From Nocardioides sp. dk884 (lineage in GTDB: Bacteria > Actinomycetota > Actinomycetes > Propionibacteriales > Nocardioidaceae), in NCBI RefSeq assembly GCF_009557055.1, contig NZ_CP045649.1, positions 3,385,501-3,449,500 of the forward strand: a stretch of DNA of 64,000 bases. The letters run 5' to 3'. The position numbers and the translations under genes were made by a program. Positions 1-9,434 of the stretch are shown here, one piece after another. Below the pieces are notes generated by a model. The model was not told the DNA's origin. It worked only from the letters and a program-made list of their open reading frames with translations, and did not search any database. Each line of letters begins with the position of its first letter. Position 1 is the first letter of the stretch.

Positions 1-33
1 GATCCGGTCGGTCCCCCTCCGGGGGGTAGGCCG

Positions 34-95
34 GGTAGTCCGACACACCAGGGTCGTGAATCGCGCGATCCACGACCCTGGTGTGTCGGACTACC
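34..95. repeat. 62-bp near-perfect palindrome
   Basis: Arms 34-58 and 71-95 are perfect reverse complements (25 bp, from GGTAGTCC inward). The 12 bases between them continue the symmetry except for one A/C mismatch at 59/70, so all 62 bases form one inverted repeat. It lies 13 bases past the peroxidase stop codon and could end that transcript, but no T-run follows. A small C5/G5 hairpin sits at 13-26. It may be one copy of a dispersed extragenic palindrome (inference). Confidence 0.9.
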
Positions 96-108
96 GCACG
101 GGACGGCG

Positions 109-1896
109 CTACGCGGCCGCCGGGAGCACGCCGGCGAAGCGGAGCAGGTCGCTGATCGTCGCGATCACGCCGCCGTCCTCGAAGCGGACCCCGGCCGCCG
201 GCGACCAGCCCCCGGGAGACGCCAGGAAGCCGTACGGGTCGGCGATCACCTGGCCGATGATCGTCTCGCAGACGATCCGGCTGCCGACCTCGCCCAGGGT
301 GTTGCCGTTCCCCTGGACCTCGGCCTCCTTGAGCACGTAGAACCACAGCGGCGTACGCGTCAGCAGGTCCGCGCCCTCGGCGCGCAGCGCGTCGTTGACC
401 GTCACCGGGTTGTCCTGGAGCAGCTGCTGCGGGGCCAACGGGGCCGCGCCCATCGCCTCGGCCACCGCCTGCCCGGTGGGGAGGTTCAGCAGGTAGCCGC
501 GCAGCAGGTTGCGCACCGCCAGCCGCTTCTGGATCTGCCGCATCGACGGGGACAGCTCCGGGCTGTTGCCCTCGTTGCCCAGGTCGCGCAGGGTCGGCGC
601 GAGCCGCGTGTCGATGCGTCGGGCGAACTGGTCGGGCACCGTGCTGCCCTTGTCGACCATCCGGTCCCACTCGATGATCCAGTTGAACGGCAGCACCGCC
701 GTGTCACCGCGGAACGGCGGGACGGCGCCGCCGGTGAAGGCGAAGAGCAGCGAGAACGGCGCCGCGGGCAGCACCCCCGCGCCCCTCCCGAAGTTGCGGT
801 TGAAGTCGTACACGTCGCGCACCATGCTGTGCCCGAAGCGGTATGCCGCGCCGGAGAACTCCAGCGGCTGCACCGGCGTCGAGCTCGAGGCGTGGAAGTG
901 GTGCGGGCCGGCCAGCAGCACCTGGTCGGCCATGCCGGCCAGGCACACGGTCTTCAAGAAGTCGTGGACCACCAGCCACTGGTAGTGCCAGGTGACCAGC
1001 TGCCGCGCCCGGGCGAAGGTCTGCGCCGGGCTCTGGCCGTACGCCGGCTCGTGGGCCTCCACCCAGTCCACCACCGCGTTGTGGAAGCGGAGCAGGGCCA
1101 CGTGCAGCTGGGCGACGATGAGGTTCTCGTCGTTGCGGCCGTCGCCGATCCGCGCCACCGAGCCGTCCCGCGGCAGGTCCCGCGCCAGGTCGTCGACCGG
1201 TGGGATCCGCTGCCCGGGGATCGAGCCCGCCGGATCGGTCGTGGTCACGGCCGCCTCGCCGAGCGCGAACCGGATCCCGTCGTAGAAGCCGGCCGCCTGG
1301 GTCGTCGCGCCGTCCAGCGCCGGGCCGTCGCCGTAGAGCGAGTCCAGGTCGAGGGCGGGGTGGCGCAGGTTGCGCATCGCGGTCCGGACGACGTCCGGGT
1401 CCAGGGGTGCGAGGTCGTCGCGGGTGAGGTCGAAGGCGACCGGGTCGCTCTCCGTGGCGGCGGTCATGTCGTGGTCGATGAACTGACCCCAGTAGGTGTA
1501 GACGGGCGGGTTCACCGAGTTGTGCTGGCCCTGGAGCGGGTCGAGCGAGGAGGGCGGGTCCTCGACCATCCCGGCGCCGAGGTCGCGCAGCGCGCGTACG
1601 ACGGTGGCCCGGACCTCGGTGGTGCCGGCCGGGAGGTGGGAGTCGGCACTCCCCACGAGCGCGGGGAACAGGTAGTCGAACGCGGTCGTCCGGGGCTCGG
1701 ACTCCGCGGGGAGCGCAGCGCTGAGCAGGGACACCCCGGCGTCGCGTCGGTCGGCGTCCTGCGCCTGCGGCGCGGTGTCGGGGACGGCGTGACCACCGTG
1801 ATGGAGGTGGCCGAGCACGTAGCGCGGGTGGGCGCGGGCGTCGAAGTCGGGGGCCGGTGCCCCCGGGGTGGAGGCGGGCGTGGTGGATGTGGTCAT
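109..1896 (-). CDS. animal-type haem peroxidase family protein
   Basis: A 595-residue protein of the animal haem peroxidase superfamily (peroxidase-cyclooxygenase class), which uses haem and hydrogen peroxide to oxidise substrates. The key residues are visible: distal His142 in WGQFIDHDM, a calcium-loop-like LDLDSLYG near 182-189, the catalytic Arg254 and Glu257 in GDGRNDE, and proximal His356 in YRFGHSM. No signal peptide or membrane segment is seen, so export is not obvious. The ATG at 1896 was chosen because GAGGG lies just upstream and the protein before it is low-complexity Pro/Arg. It is a single gene followed by a large palindrome. The substrate is unknown; defence or halide oxidation is possible but not shown. 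Confidence 0.93.
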   Translation of the reverse strand: MTTSTTPASTPGAPAPDFDARAHPRYVLGHLHHGGHAVPDTAPQAQDADRRDAGVSLLSAALPAESEPRTTAFDYLFPALVGSADSHLPAGTTEVRATVVRALRDLGAGMVEDPPSSLDPLQGQHNSVNPPVYTYWGQFIDHDMTAATESDPVAFDLTRDDLAPLDPDVVRTAMRNLRHPALDLDSLYGDGPALDGATTQAAGFYDGIRFALGEAAVTTTDPAGSIPGQRIPPVDDLARDLPRDGSVARIGDGRNDENLIVAQLHVALLRFHNAVVDWVEAHEPAYGQSPAQTFARARQLVTWHYQWLVVHDFLKTVCLAGMADQVLLAGPHHFHASSSTPVQPLEFSGAAYRFGHSMVRDVYDFNRNFGRGAGVLPAAPFSLLFAFTGGAVPPFRGDTAVLPFNWIIEWDRMVDKGSTVPDQFARRIDTRLAPTLRDLGNEGNSPELSPSMRQIQKRLAVRNLLRGYLLNLPTGQAVAEAMGAAPLAPQQLLQDNPVTVNDALRAEGADLLTRTPLWFYVLKEAEVQGNGNTLGEVGSRIVCETIIGQVIADPYGFLASPGGWSPAAGVRFEDGGVIATISDLLRFAGVLPAAA

Positions 1897-2219
1897 GACG
1901 GGACCCTCGGGGTCGGGTGGGGGCTCTCCAGGAGGTCGCCGCAGCGGCGACCGCGGGGCCGCAGGGCCGGGCGCACACAGAGGTGAGCCGAGGCCGGCCA
2001 CCCGTGCCGGCACCTGGGACTCTTCGGGGATCTCGACCGAGGCGTGCTCGCCCGGGCGATCTTTCGAGACTCCACCGCGGCCACCGGCACCGCAACCACC
2101 GCGCTAGACCGATGGCACCTGGCTGCGCGTCACGTCCCCTGTTGTGGGGAACTGACGTGCCGTTTCGTCCCTGTCGCGCGGATCTGTGGTGGGGAGGCGC
2201 CCCGACCCCGCCGTACGGC
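1897..2219. other. 323-bp intergenic region without a gene
   Basis: This gap carries the upstream region of the peroxidase gene (reading left) and the downstream region of the SpoIID gene. Short open frames here have biased composition and no recognisable motif. The only structure noticed is a weak hairpin at 2131-2159. Confidence 0.6.
2131..2159 (-). terminator. possible hairpin terminator after the SpoIID gene
   Basis: CACGT (2131-2135) pairs with ACGTG (2155-2159), and inside it CCCC (2136-2139) pairs with GGGG (2146-2149), with a five-base bulge. It lies about 60 bases past the SpoIID stop codon. There is no clear U-run, so this is tentative. Confidence 0.3.
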
Positions 2220-3431
2220 TCAGCCCACCGGGCGGAACCAGGTCGAGCGCAGCCCGAGGTAGGAGCGCACCTGGTCGCCGGTCGGGGTGACCGCGCCGTC
2301 GCGGAACACGATCCGCATGCGGCTCACCCGCCCGCCCCACGTGCCGTTGCCGTTGCGGGCGGTGACCGCCACCGACTGCAGGGGGCCGAGGCCGGGCCAG
2401 ACCCGCTCGAAGTCAGCGGCCGAGACGGTGGCGCGCCAGGGGTTGATCGGGTCCCAGCGGTCCTCGCGGTCCTGGAGGTAGGGGAACTGCCCGCCCATGG
2501 TCCAGCCGCCGTTGCTGGAGCTGAACTGGGTGAAGGCGGGGGTGCCGCCGTGCAGCAGCACCTCGCCGCGGGTCGCGTCGATGGCCGCGTTGGAGGCCGG
2601 GTGCTCGGCCGAGGCGCCGCCGTACACCTGGCAGCTGGTGGTGTCGCAGATCTGGTAGTGCCGGGCGAGCGGACGACGCCGCTCGAAGGCGGCGTAGGTG
2701 CGCGCCGCGACCGCCTGGGCCCGCACCGCGTCGGCCTTCCACAGCGCCGGCACCTCCTGGGGCACCACGCCCTTGAGGTAGTGGTGCAGGGTCACGATGT
2801 TGACGGTGTCGCGCGTGCGGGTCCCCGGCTGGGCGCTGGCCGAGCGCAGCGCGCCGCGGTAGGCCACGGCGCCGCTGGGCGTGCGCAGCGTGACCGGGCG
2901 GTTGCCGGCGGCGAACTGGGCGTCGCCGGCGACGGTGCGCCAGGTGCGCCAGGCGCCGGTGCGCTTCTTGAAGTCCACCCGGGTGCGGGTCGCACCCGCC
3001 GCCACCAGGCGCCACCGCTTCGCGGCGGGGCGCGCCTGGGAGAGGTCCCAGGTGCGTCCGGCGCCCAGGCCGGTGACGCTCAGCCCGGGTCGGGCATCGA
3101 CGAGGACGTCGTCGCTGGTGTCGGCGGTGATGTGCACCGAGACCTTGCCGGCCGCCTTCCCCCAGGTCGTGCCGGGGTAGTAGAAGTCGAGGATCTCGCG
3201 GTAGCCCACGCCCTTCTCGGCCGCCACCTTCGCGCCGTACTGCGACAGGCCCTTGCCGTGGCCGTAGCCGCGGCCCTCGAAGGTCACCGAGGCGAGCTTC
3301 TTGGCGCGCTGCGGCGGCTCCTCGGCCCTGCCGACGGCCCCTGCGGGCAGCGCGGGGACCAGGGCGGCGATCACGGCGAGGCCGATGCCGACCGCGATGC
3401 CGGCGACGAGCATGCGAAGACGAGGTGACAT
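2220..3431 (-). CDS. secreted SpoIID/LytB-domain protein
   Basis: A 403-residue protein with an N-terminal signal peptide (hydrophobic core about 8-30). It shows the SpoIID/LytB marks: GRGYGHGKGLSQYGA at 53-67 and VVPQEVPALWKADAVRAQAVAA near 222-243, where Glu226 matches the catalytic acid of SpoIID lytic transglycosylases. Family members cut peptidoglycan glycan chains that lack stem peptides, and here it probably acts outside the membrane. The host type is not a spore former, so a role in cell-wall remodelling is inferred rather than one in sporulation. The ATG at 3431 is preceded by GGGAG at good spacing. It appears monocistronic. Confidence 0.92.
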   Translation of the reverse strand: MSPRLRMLVAGIAVGIGLAVIAALVPALPAGAVGRAEEPPQRAKKLASVTFEGRGYGHGKGLSQYGAKVAAEKGVGYREILDFYYPGTTWGKAAGKVSVHITADTSDDVLVDARPGLSVTGLGAGRTWDLSQARPAAKRWRLVAAGATRTRVDFKKRTGAWRTWRTVAGDAQFAAGNRPVTLRTPSGAVAYRGALRSASAQPGTRTRDTVNIVTLHHYLKGVVPQEVPALWKADAVRAQAVAARTYAAFERRRPLARHYQICDTTSCQVYGGASAEHPASNAAIDATRGEVLLHGGTPAFTQFSSSNGGWTMGGQFPYLQDREDRWDPINPWRATVSAADFERVWPGLGPLQSVAVTARNGNGTWGGRVSRMRIVFRDGAVTPTGDQVRSYLGLRSTWFRPVG

Positions 3432-3557
3432 GTCACTCCCGGGACGAGCGGCCGGAGCCGCGGTACGTCGGTCCCGGCCGTTTGTACCAGTGATCCGGGC
3501 GACACGCCGAGGCCGCGGGGCGGCCCCGGCGTGCGCGAGGGTACGTCGGGTGGCGGG

Positions 3558-4958
3558 TCAGCCGCGCCGGTGCAGGCGCCGCGCCGCCTCGGCGACCGAG
3601 CCGCTCATCGAGGGATAGACGGTGAACGCGCCGGCCAGCTGGTCGGCGGTCAGCGACTCCGCGACCGCGATCGAGACCGGGTGGATCAGCTCGCTGGCAC
3701 GCGGGCCGACCACGACGCCGCCGACCACGATGCCGGTGCCGACGCGGCAGAACAGCTTCACGAAGCCGTCGTGGACGCCCTGCATCTTCGCGCGGGGGTT
3801 GCCCGACAGCGGCAGCATGATGGTCTCGGCGTCCATCTCGCCGTTCTCGACCGCCTGCTGGGAGATGCCGACGGTGGCGATCTCCGGGGCGGTGAAGACG
3901 TTGGAGGAGACCGCCTTGAGGTTGAGCGGGTGCACGGCGTCGCCGAGGAAGTGCGCCATCGCGATCCGGCCCTGCATGGCCGCGACGGAGGCGAGCATCA
4001 GCACGCCGGTGCAGTCGCCCGCGGCGTACACCCCGCGCGCGGAGGTGCGCGAGACCCGGTCGACGTAGACGAAGCCGCCGTCCTTGAGCAGCACGCCGGC
4101 CTCCTCCAGGCCGATGCCCTGGGTGTTCGGCACCGAGCCGAGCGCGAGGATGCAGTGCGAGCCCTGGACCTTGCGGCCGTCGGTGAGGGTGACGGTGACG
4201 ACGTCGCCGTCGCGCTGCACCGACTCCATCCGCGACTTCGAGAGCACGGTCATGCCCCGGCGGCGCAGGACGTCCTCGAGCACCGTCGCCGCGTCGGCGT
4301 CCTCGCCGGGCAGCACCCGGTCGCGCGAGGAGACCAGGGTGACCGGGATGCCGAGGTTGAGGTAGGCGCTGGCGAACTCCGCGCCGGTGACACCGGAGCC
4401 GACCACGATCAGCTCGGTGGGCACCTCGGTGAGGTCGTAGACCTGCTCCCAGGTGAGGATCCGCTCGCCGTCGGGCTGCGCGGAGGGCAGGGTGCGCGGG
4501 GCCGCGCCGGTGGCGACCAGCACCGCGTCGCCCTCGATGGTCTCCTCGCCGCCGTCGGCGAGCGAGGCGATCACCCGCCCGGGACCGTCGAGACGGCCCC
4601 GGCCCGAGACGATGCGGACGCCGTCACGGGTCAGGCGGCGGTGGATGTCGCGCGACTGGTCGGCCGCGAGCTGCTTGACCCGCGCGTTGACCCGCTCGAG
4701 GTCGACGCGGATCTCGGTGGCCGTGCCGCCGCCCTGGTCGGCGAACGAGACCCCGAGCTCCGCGGCGCCGGAGAGGTCGCTCATGACCTCCGCCGTCGCG
4801 ATCAGGGTCTTGCTCGGGACGCAGTCGGTGAGCACGGCGGAGCCGCCGAGACCGTCGGAGTCGACGATCGTGACCTCGGCTCCCAGCTGTGCGGCGACCA
4901 GCGCCGCCTCGTACCCGCCGGGGCCGCCGCCGAGGATCACTGCCCGGTCAATCGCCAT
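3558..4958 (-). CDS. NAD(P)H-quinone dehydrogenase, flavoprotein disulfide reductase family without the active disulfide
   Basis: A 466-residue FAD/NAD(P)-binding protein of the pyridine nucleotide-disulfide reductase family. The FAD-binding GGGPGGYEAA is at 10-19 and an NAD-binding GSGVTGAEFASAY lies in mid-protein. The redox motif reads GGSAVLTDCVPSK (38-50): only Cys46 remains, and Ala41 replaces the first cysteine. It therefore cannot be a lipoamide dehydrogenase. It resembles the Mycobacterium tuberculosis Rv3303c type, which reduces quinones with NAD(P)H. It lies 56 bp downstream of the true lpdA on the same strand. The start follows AGGAG by nine bases; a longer frame upstream runs into lpdA in another frame and is rejected. 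Confidence 0.93.
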   Translation of the reverse strand: MAIDRAVILGGGPGGYEAALVAAQLGAEVTIVDSDGLGGSAVLTDCVPSKTLIATAEVMSDLSGAAELGVSFADQGGGTATEIRVDLERVNARVKQLAADQSRDIHRRLTRDGVRIVSGRGRLDGPGRVIASLADGGEETIEGDAVLVATGAAPRTLPSAQPDGERILTWEQVYDLTEVPTELIVVGSGVTGAEFASAYLNLGIPVTLVSSRDRVLPGEDADAATVLEDVLRRRGMTVLSKSRMESVQRDGDVVTVTLTDGRKVQGSHCILALGSVPNTQGIGLEEAGVLLKDGGFVYVDRVSRTSARGVYAAGDCTGVLMLASVAAMQGRIAMAHFLGDAVHPLNLKAVSSNVFTAPEIATVGISQQAVENGEMDAETIMLPLSGNPRAKMQGVHDGFVKLFCRVGTGIVVGGVVVGPRASELIHPVSIAVAESLTADQLAGAFTVYPSMSGSVAEAARRLHRRG

Positions 4959-5014
4959 CGTGTGTTCGCGCTCCTGCTTCCTGGTGCTGCTGACCGTGTC
5001 GGTGTCGAGACGGG

Positions 5015-6424
<1,410 letters not shown>

Positions 6425-6431
6425 GGGCCTT

Positions 6432-6437
6432 AGCGTA
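6432..6437 (-). promoter_or_regulatory. leaderless-type -10 box of lpdA
   Basis: TACGCT with seven bases to the GTG start. It shares a 69-bp divergent gap with the box at 6481. Confidence 0.55.
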
Positions 6438-6480
6438 GGGCTGTCGCGTGCGTCACCCCAAGGCGGCCCGCGGCGGGCAC

Positions 6481-6486
6481 TAACCT
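6481..6486 (+). promoter_or_regulatory. leaderless-type -10 box of the gene at 6494
   Basis: TAACCT with seven bases to the GTG start and no Shine-Dalgarno between. Confidence 0.5.
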
Positions 6487-6493
6487 GTCGGAC

Positions 6494-6946
6494 GTGACGC
6501 TGTACGCCGCCTACGGGACCAACCTCGACCCCGCACGGATGGGCGAGCGCTGCCCGCACTCGCCGCTGCGCACGACCGGCTGGCTGCAGGGCTGGCGGCT
6601 GACCTTCGGCGGGGAGGAGCACGGCTGGGACGGCGCGCTGTCCACGATCGTGCAGGACCCCTTCGAGCAGGTCTTCGTGGCGGTGTACGACGTGACCCGC
6701 GAGGACGAGTCCAACCTCGACGGCTGGGAGGCCGCCGACCTCGGGCTCTACCGCAAGACCAAGGTGCGGGTCGCGACGATGACCGGCGAGGTGGTGACCT
6801 GGACCTACGTCCTGGACGCCTACGAGGGCGGGCTGCCCTCCGCGTCGTACCTCGGGGTGCTCGCCGACGCCGCCGAGGCGGCCGACGCGCCCGCGGACTA
6901 CGTCGCGGCGCTGCGGCGGCGCCCGTGCCGCTCCACCGGGCTGTGA
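6494..6946 (+). CDS. gamma-glutamylcyclotransferase-like (AIG2/GGCT fold) protein
   Basis: A 150-residue protein with the GGCT-like pattern: [13 protein letters not shown] at the N-terminus (the YGSN-type substrate loop), a middle section with [14 protein letters not shown] that holds the likely acidic catalytic residue, and a C-terminal [16 protein letters not shown] stretch. Family members release 5-oxoproline from gamma-glutamyl peptides, but the substrate here is unknown. The start is GTG with a TAACCT box seven bases upstream. It is divergent from lpdA; the next gene has its own promoter, so this is probably a single-gene transcript. Confidence 0.85.
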   Translation: MTLYAAYGTNLDPARMGERCPHSPLRTTGWLQGWRLTFGGEEHGWDGALSTIVQDPFEQVFVAVYDVTREDESNLDGWEAADLGLYRKTKVRVATMTGEVVTWTYVLDAYEGGLPSASYLGVLADAAEAADAPADYVAALRRRPCRSTGL

Positions 6947-7018
6947 CCCGCGGCACCGGGAATTGGTGAGCACACCCCTCCCGCGTCCACGAATCTCCGT
7001 CCAGCCCCGCGCCGGGCG

Positions 7019-7024
7019 TACGCT
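7019..7024 (+). promoter_or_regulatory. leaderless-type -10 box of punA
   Basis: TACGCT with six bases to the GTG start at 7031. Confidence 0.55.
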
Positions 7025-7030
7025 GCCTCG

Positions 7031-7831
7031 GTGAACGAGCAGTCTCCTTACACCCTGGCCGACGAAGCCGCCGCGCGGCTCGCAGAACTCACCGGCGTGG
7101 AGCGTCACGACGTGGCGCTCGTGCTGGGCTCCGGCTGGCTCCCCGCCGTCGACGCACTGGGCGAGGCCACCGCCGAGATCGCCACCACCGACCTGCCCGG
7201 CTTCAGCGCCGCCGCGGTCGCGGGGCACTCGGGCAAGATCCGCTCGGTGCGCGCCGGGGACCGCAACCTGCTGGTGTTCCTCAGCCGCACCCACTACTAC
7301 GAGGGCCGCGGCGTCCCGGCCGTCGTGCACGGCGTGCGCACCGCCGCCGCCGCCGGCTGCCGCGCGATCGTGCTGACCAACGGCTGCGGCGGCCTCAAGG
7401 AGACCTGGTCCCCCGGCACCCCGGTGCTGATCAGTGACCACATCAACCTCACCGGCCGCTCCCCTATCGAGGGCGCGAACTTCGTCGACCTCACCGACCT
7501 GTACTCCAGCCGGCTGCGGGCGATGTGCCGCGAGGTCGAGCCGAGCCTCGACGAGGGCGTCTACGTGCAGTTCCCCGGCCCGCACTACGAGACCCCCGCC
7601 GAGATCGGGATGGTCCGCGCGATCGGCGGCCACCTGGTCGGCATGAGCACCACCCTCGAGGCGATCGCGGCCCGCGAGGCCGGCATGGAGGTGCTCGGCA
7701 TCAGCCTGGTCACCAACCTCGCCGCCGGCATCAGCGGCCAGCCGCTCAACCACGAGGAGGTCCTCGAGGCCGGGCGCGCTGCGGCGACCCGCATGGGCGA
7801 CCTCCTCGGCCGGATCGTCCCCCGGATCTGA
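7031..7831 (+). CDS. punA: purine nucleoside phosphorylase (trimeric type)
   Basis: Splits purine (deoxy)nucleosides with phosphate into base and (deoxy)ribose 1-phosphate. At 266 residues it fits the trimeric PNP family. Visible marks are VLGSGW (31-36), AGHSGK with His66, [10 protein letters not shown] (85-94) for phosphate, [12 protein letters not shown] (181-192), GMSTTLEA with Met205, and Asn229 in LVTNLAAG, the residue that favours guanine and hypoxanthine. The start is GTG. A TetR gene follows after only five bases and is probably co-transcribed. Its product joins the deoC, deoA, cdd and add enzymes of this window in nucleoside salvage. Confidence 0.95.
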   Translation: MNEQSPYTLADEAAARLAELTGVERHDVALVLGSGWLPAVDALGEATAEIATTDLPGFSAAAVAGHSGKIRSVRAGDRNLLVFLSRTHYYEGRGVPAVVHGVRTAAAAGCRAIVLTNGCGGLKETWSPGTPVLISDHINLTGRSPIEGANFVDLTDLYSSRLRAMCREVEPSLDEGVYVQFPGPHYETPAEIGMVRAIGGHLVGMSTTLEAIAAREAGMEVLGISLVTNLAAGISGQPLNHEEVLEAGRAAATRMGDLLGRIVPRI

Positions 7832-7836
7832 CTCCG

Positions 7837-8478
7837 ATGTCCTCCGAGACCACGCGCCAGGCGCTCATCGACGCCGCCTGCCGGGCGTTCGCCGAGAACG
7901 GCGTCGAACGTGCCTCGCTGCTCGAGATCACCCGGCAGGCCGGCCAGCGCAACCGTGGCGCGGTGCACTACCACTTCGGCTCGCGGGCCGGGATGCTCGT
8001 GGCGGTCCTGGAGGAGCAGGTGGAGTTCCTGCGGGGGTACGTCGGCGACCTGCTCGCCCGCGCCGAGGCCCGGCCGGGCGAGCTCGAGCCGCTGGTCGAT
8101 GCCTTCGTCGAGCCGGCCGTGGCCCTCGCCGCCCAGGGGTGGAAGGGCCAGTGCTTCCTGCGCATCGTCGCCGAGCTGCTGGCCACGCAGTCCGAGACCT
8201 CCCTCCCGCCGGCGGTCTACGACGTGATCGCCAGCACCCGGGTCTACGAGGTCTCCCGACTGCTGGACCAGCAGCTCGCCGAGCTGCCCCCGGCGGTGCG
8301 CGAGCTGCGGACGACCCTGACCATCGGGTTCGCGGTGCGTGCGGTCGCCGAGCGGGCCAAGGGCCGGGTGGACTCCCCGCAGATCGAGTGGCTCGACGAC
8401 GAGACCTTCGAGGCCGACCTCAAGGCGATGTGCCTGGCGATGCTCAGCGTCGCGGCGCCTCGTGCGTCGACCAGATAG
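7837..8478 (+). CDS. TetR-family transcriptional regulator
   Basis: A 213-residue regulator with the TetR helix-turn-helix in the first 55 residues ([20 protein letters not shown], then [15 protein letters not shown]). The C-terminal ligand domain is not recognisable. The ATG lies five bases after the punA stop, which points to translation on the same mRNA. A second TetR gene follows ten bases after its stop, and the -10 box of that gene overlaps this stop codon. Whether it controls punA or a distant target cannot be read from the sequence. Confidence 0.9.
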   Translation: MSSETTRQALIDAACRAFAENGVERASLLEITRQAGQRNRGAVHYHFGSRAGMLVAVLEEQVEFLRGYVGDLLARAEARPGELEPLVDAFVEPAVALAAQGWKGQCFLRIVAELLATQSETSLPPAVYDVIASTRVYEVSRLLDQQLAELPPAVRELRTTLTIGFAVRAVAERAKGRVDSPQIEWLDDETFEADLKAMCLAMLSVAAPRASTR

Positions 8479-8481
8479 CCT
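8476..8481 (+). promoter_or_regulatory. leaderless-type -10 box of the second TetR gene
   Basis: TAGCCT, whose first three bases are the stop codon of the upstream TetR gene, with six bases to the GTG at 8488. Confidence 0.5.
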
Positions 8482-8487
8482 GCGTCC

Positions 8488-9054
8488 GTGCCCCGCATCT
8501 CCGGCGACTCCCTGCAGCAGCACCGCGAGCTGCTGCACCGACGGGTCTTCGACGCCTTCGCCGCGCTGATGGGCGAGCACAGCTTCGACGCGATCTCGAT
8601 GGCCGCGATCGCGCAGCGCGCCGAGATCGGCCGCACCGCGATCTACCACCACTTCCCCGACAAGGAAGCGGTGATGGTGGCGTTCGCCAGCCACGAGACC
8701 GCGCGCTACCTCGAGCAGCTCGACGACCTGCTCGACGGGATCGCGGAGCCCGAGGAACAGCTGCGCGTCTACCTGCGCCACCAGCTCGCGGCCGGCGAGC
8801 AGTTCCACATGGGCCTGGGCACCCAGGTCTACGGCCTGCTCTCCGATGAGGCCCGCCGTGCGATCCGCGGCCACGTCGTCGCCGTCGAGGACGTGCTGCG
8901 CCGCATCCTGGTGGCCGGCACGGAGGGCGGACAGTTCCGCATCGTCGACCTGGACAGCACCATGTCGCTGATCCACGCCTGCCTCAGCCCGCGCCACCTG
9001 CCCTCGGACGCGATCGAGCGGTTCGTGCTCCGCGGCGTCGGCGCCGACGCCTGA
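8488..9054 (+). CDS. TetR-family transcriptional regulator
   Basis: A 188-residue regulator with the TetR DNA-binding domain in the first 65 residues (RRVFDAFAALMGEHSFDAIS, then IGRTAIYHHFPDKEAVMVAF). It is not a close copy of the TetR gene just upstream, so this is not a recent tandem duplication. The start is GTG, six bases after a TAGCCT box. Downstream lies a 380-bp gap with two long direct repeats. The target and ligand are unknown. Confidence 0.9.
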   Translation: MPRISGDSLQQHRELLHRRVFDAFAALMGEHSFDAISMAAIAQRAEIGRTAIYHHFPDKEAVMVAFASHETARYLEQLDDLLDGIAEPEEQLRVYLRHQLAAGEQFHMGLGTQVYGLLSDEARRAIRGHVVAVEDVLRRILVAGTEGGQFRIVDLDSTMSLIHACLSPRHLPSDAIERFVLRGVGADA

Positions 9055-9111
9055 GCTTCTGTCTCGCCGCCCGTGGTGGCGGCGGCGGGCGCTGGCGGGC
9101 GGGTGGAGGTT

Positions 9112-9197
9112 ACAAACCGCGCAATTGCGCGGATAAACACCGCTCCCGAGCCACCGCAGGTACTTTGCCCAGCAATTGCGCTGTTACGCGCAGCCAG
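9112..9197. repeat. extragenic direct repeat, copy 1
   Basis: About 86 bp beginning ACAAACCGCG and ending CAGCCAG, with only a handful of differences from copy 2 at 9262-9347. Inside are the perfect 16-bp palindrome CCGCGCAATTGCGCGG (9117-9132) and a second GCAATTGCGC block near 9173 that leads into a GCGC...GCGC hairpin. Confidence 0.9.
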
Positions 9198-9261
9198 CGG
9201 CCGCCGGCGGCGTACCGTTCCCGGCCGACTGGCAGGGGCAGGGGCGGCGCGGGTTGCGGTC

Positions 9262-9347
9262 ACAAACCGCGCAATTGCGCGGATAAACACCGCCCCCGAG
9301 CCACCGCAGGTACTTTGCCCAACAATTGCGCGATAACGCGCAGCCAG
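9262..9347. repeat. extragenic direct repeat, copy 2
   Basis: Second copy, exactly 150 bp after copy 1. It keeps the 16-bp palindrome at 9267-9282 and ends with GCGCGATAACGCGC, a small hairpin with an ATAA loop; copy 1 keeps the pairing there but has a different loop. Confidence 0.9.
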
Positions 9348-9376
9348 GGGGCGGCGGCGTCCGCGCCCGGACGTAC

Positions 9377-9413
9377 GACGGCCCCGGCACTCTCGCGGAG
9401 TGCCGGGGCCGTC
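9377..9413 (-). terminator. intrinsic-type terminator of the haem locus
   Basis: A perfect 16-bp stem: GACGGCCCCGGCACTC (9377-9392) pairs with 9398-9413 around a TCGCG loop. It lies about 20 bases past the stop codon of the last hta gene. No U-run is present, as is common in GC-rich actinobacteria. Confidence 0.8.
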
Positions 9414-9434
9414 GCGGGTGACGGGGTCAGCGCG

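Larger units (their letters stand above)
9055..9434. other. 380-bp gap between convergent ends, filled by a repeat pair and a terminator
   Basis: There is no convincing gene here. The gap holds two about 86-bp direct repeats (9112-9197 and 9262-9347) and a strong hairpin at 9377-9413. A forward frame across both repeats stays open, but only because their 150-bp offset is a multiple of three. Confidence 0.8.

Noticed and set aside
9073..9336. Small plus-strand gene across the 86-bp repeats
   Set aside because: The frame stays open only because the repeat offset is a multiple of three; no ribosome site and no conserved domain.
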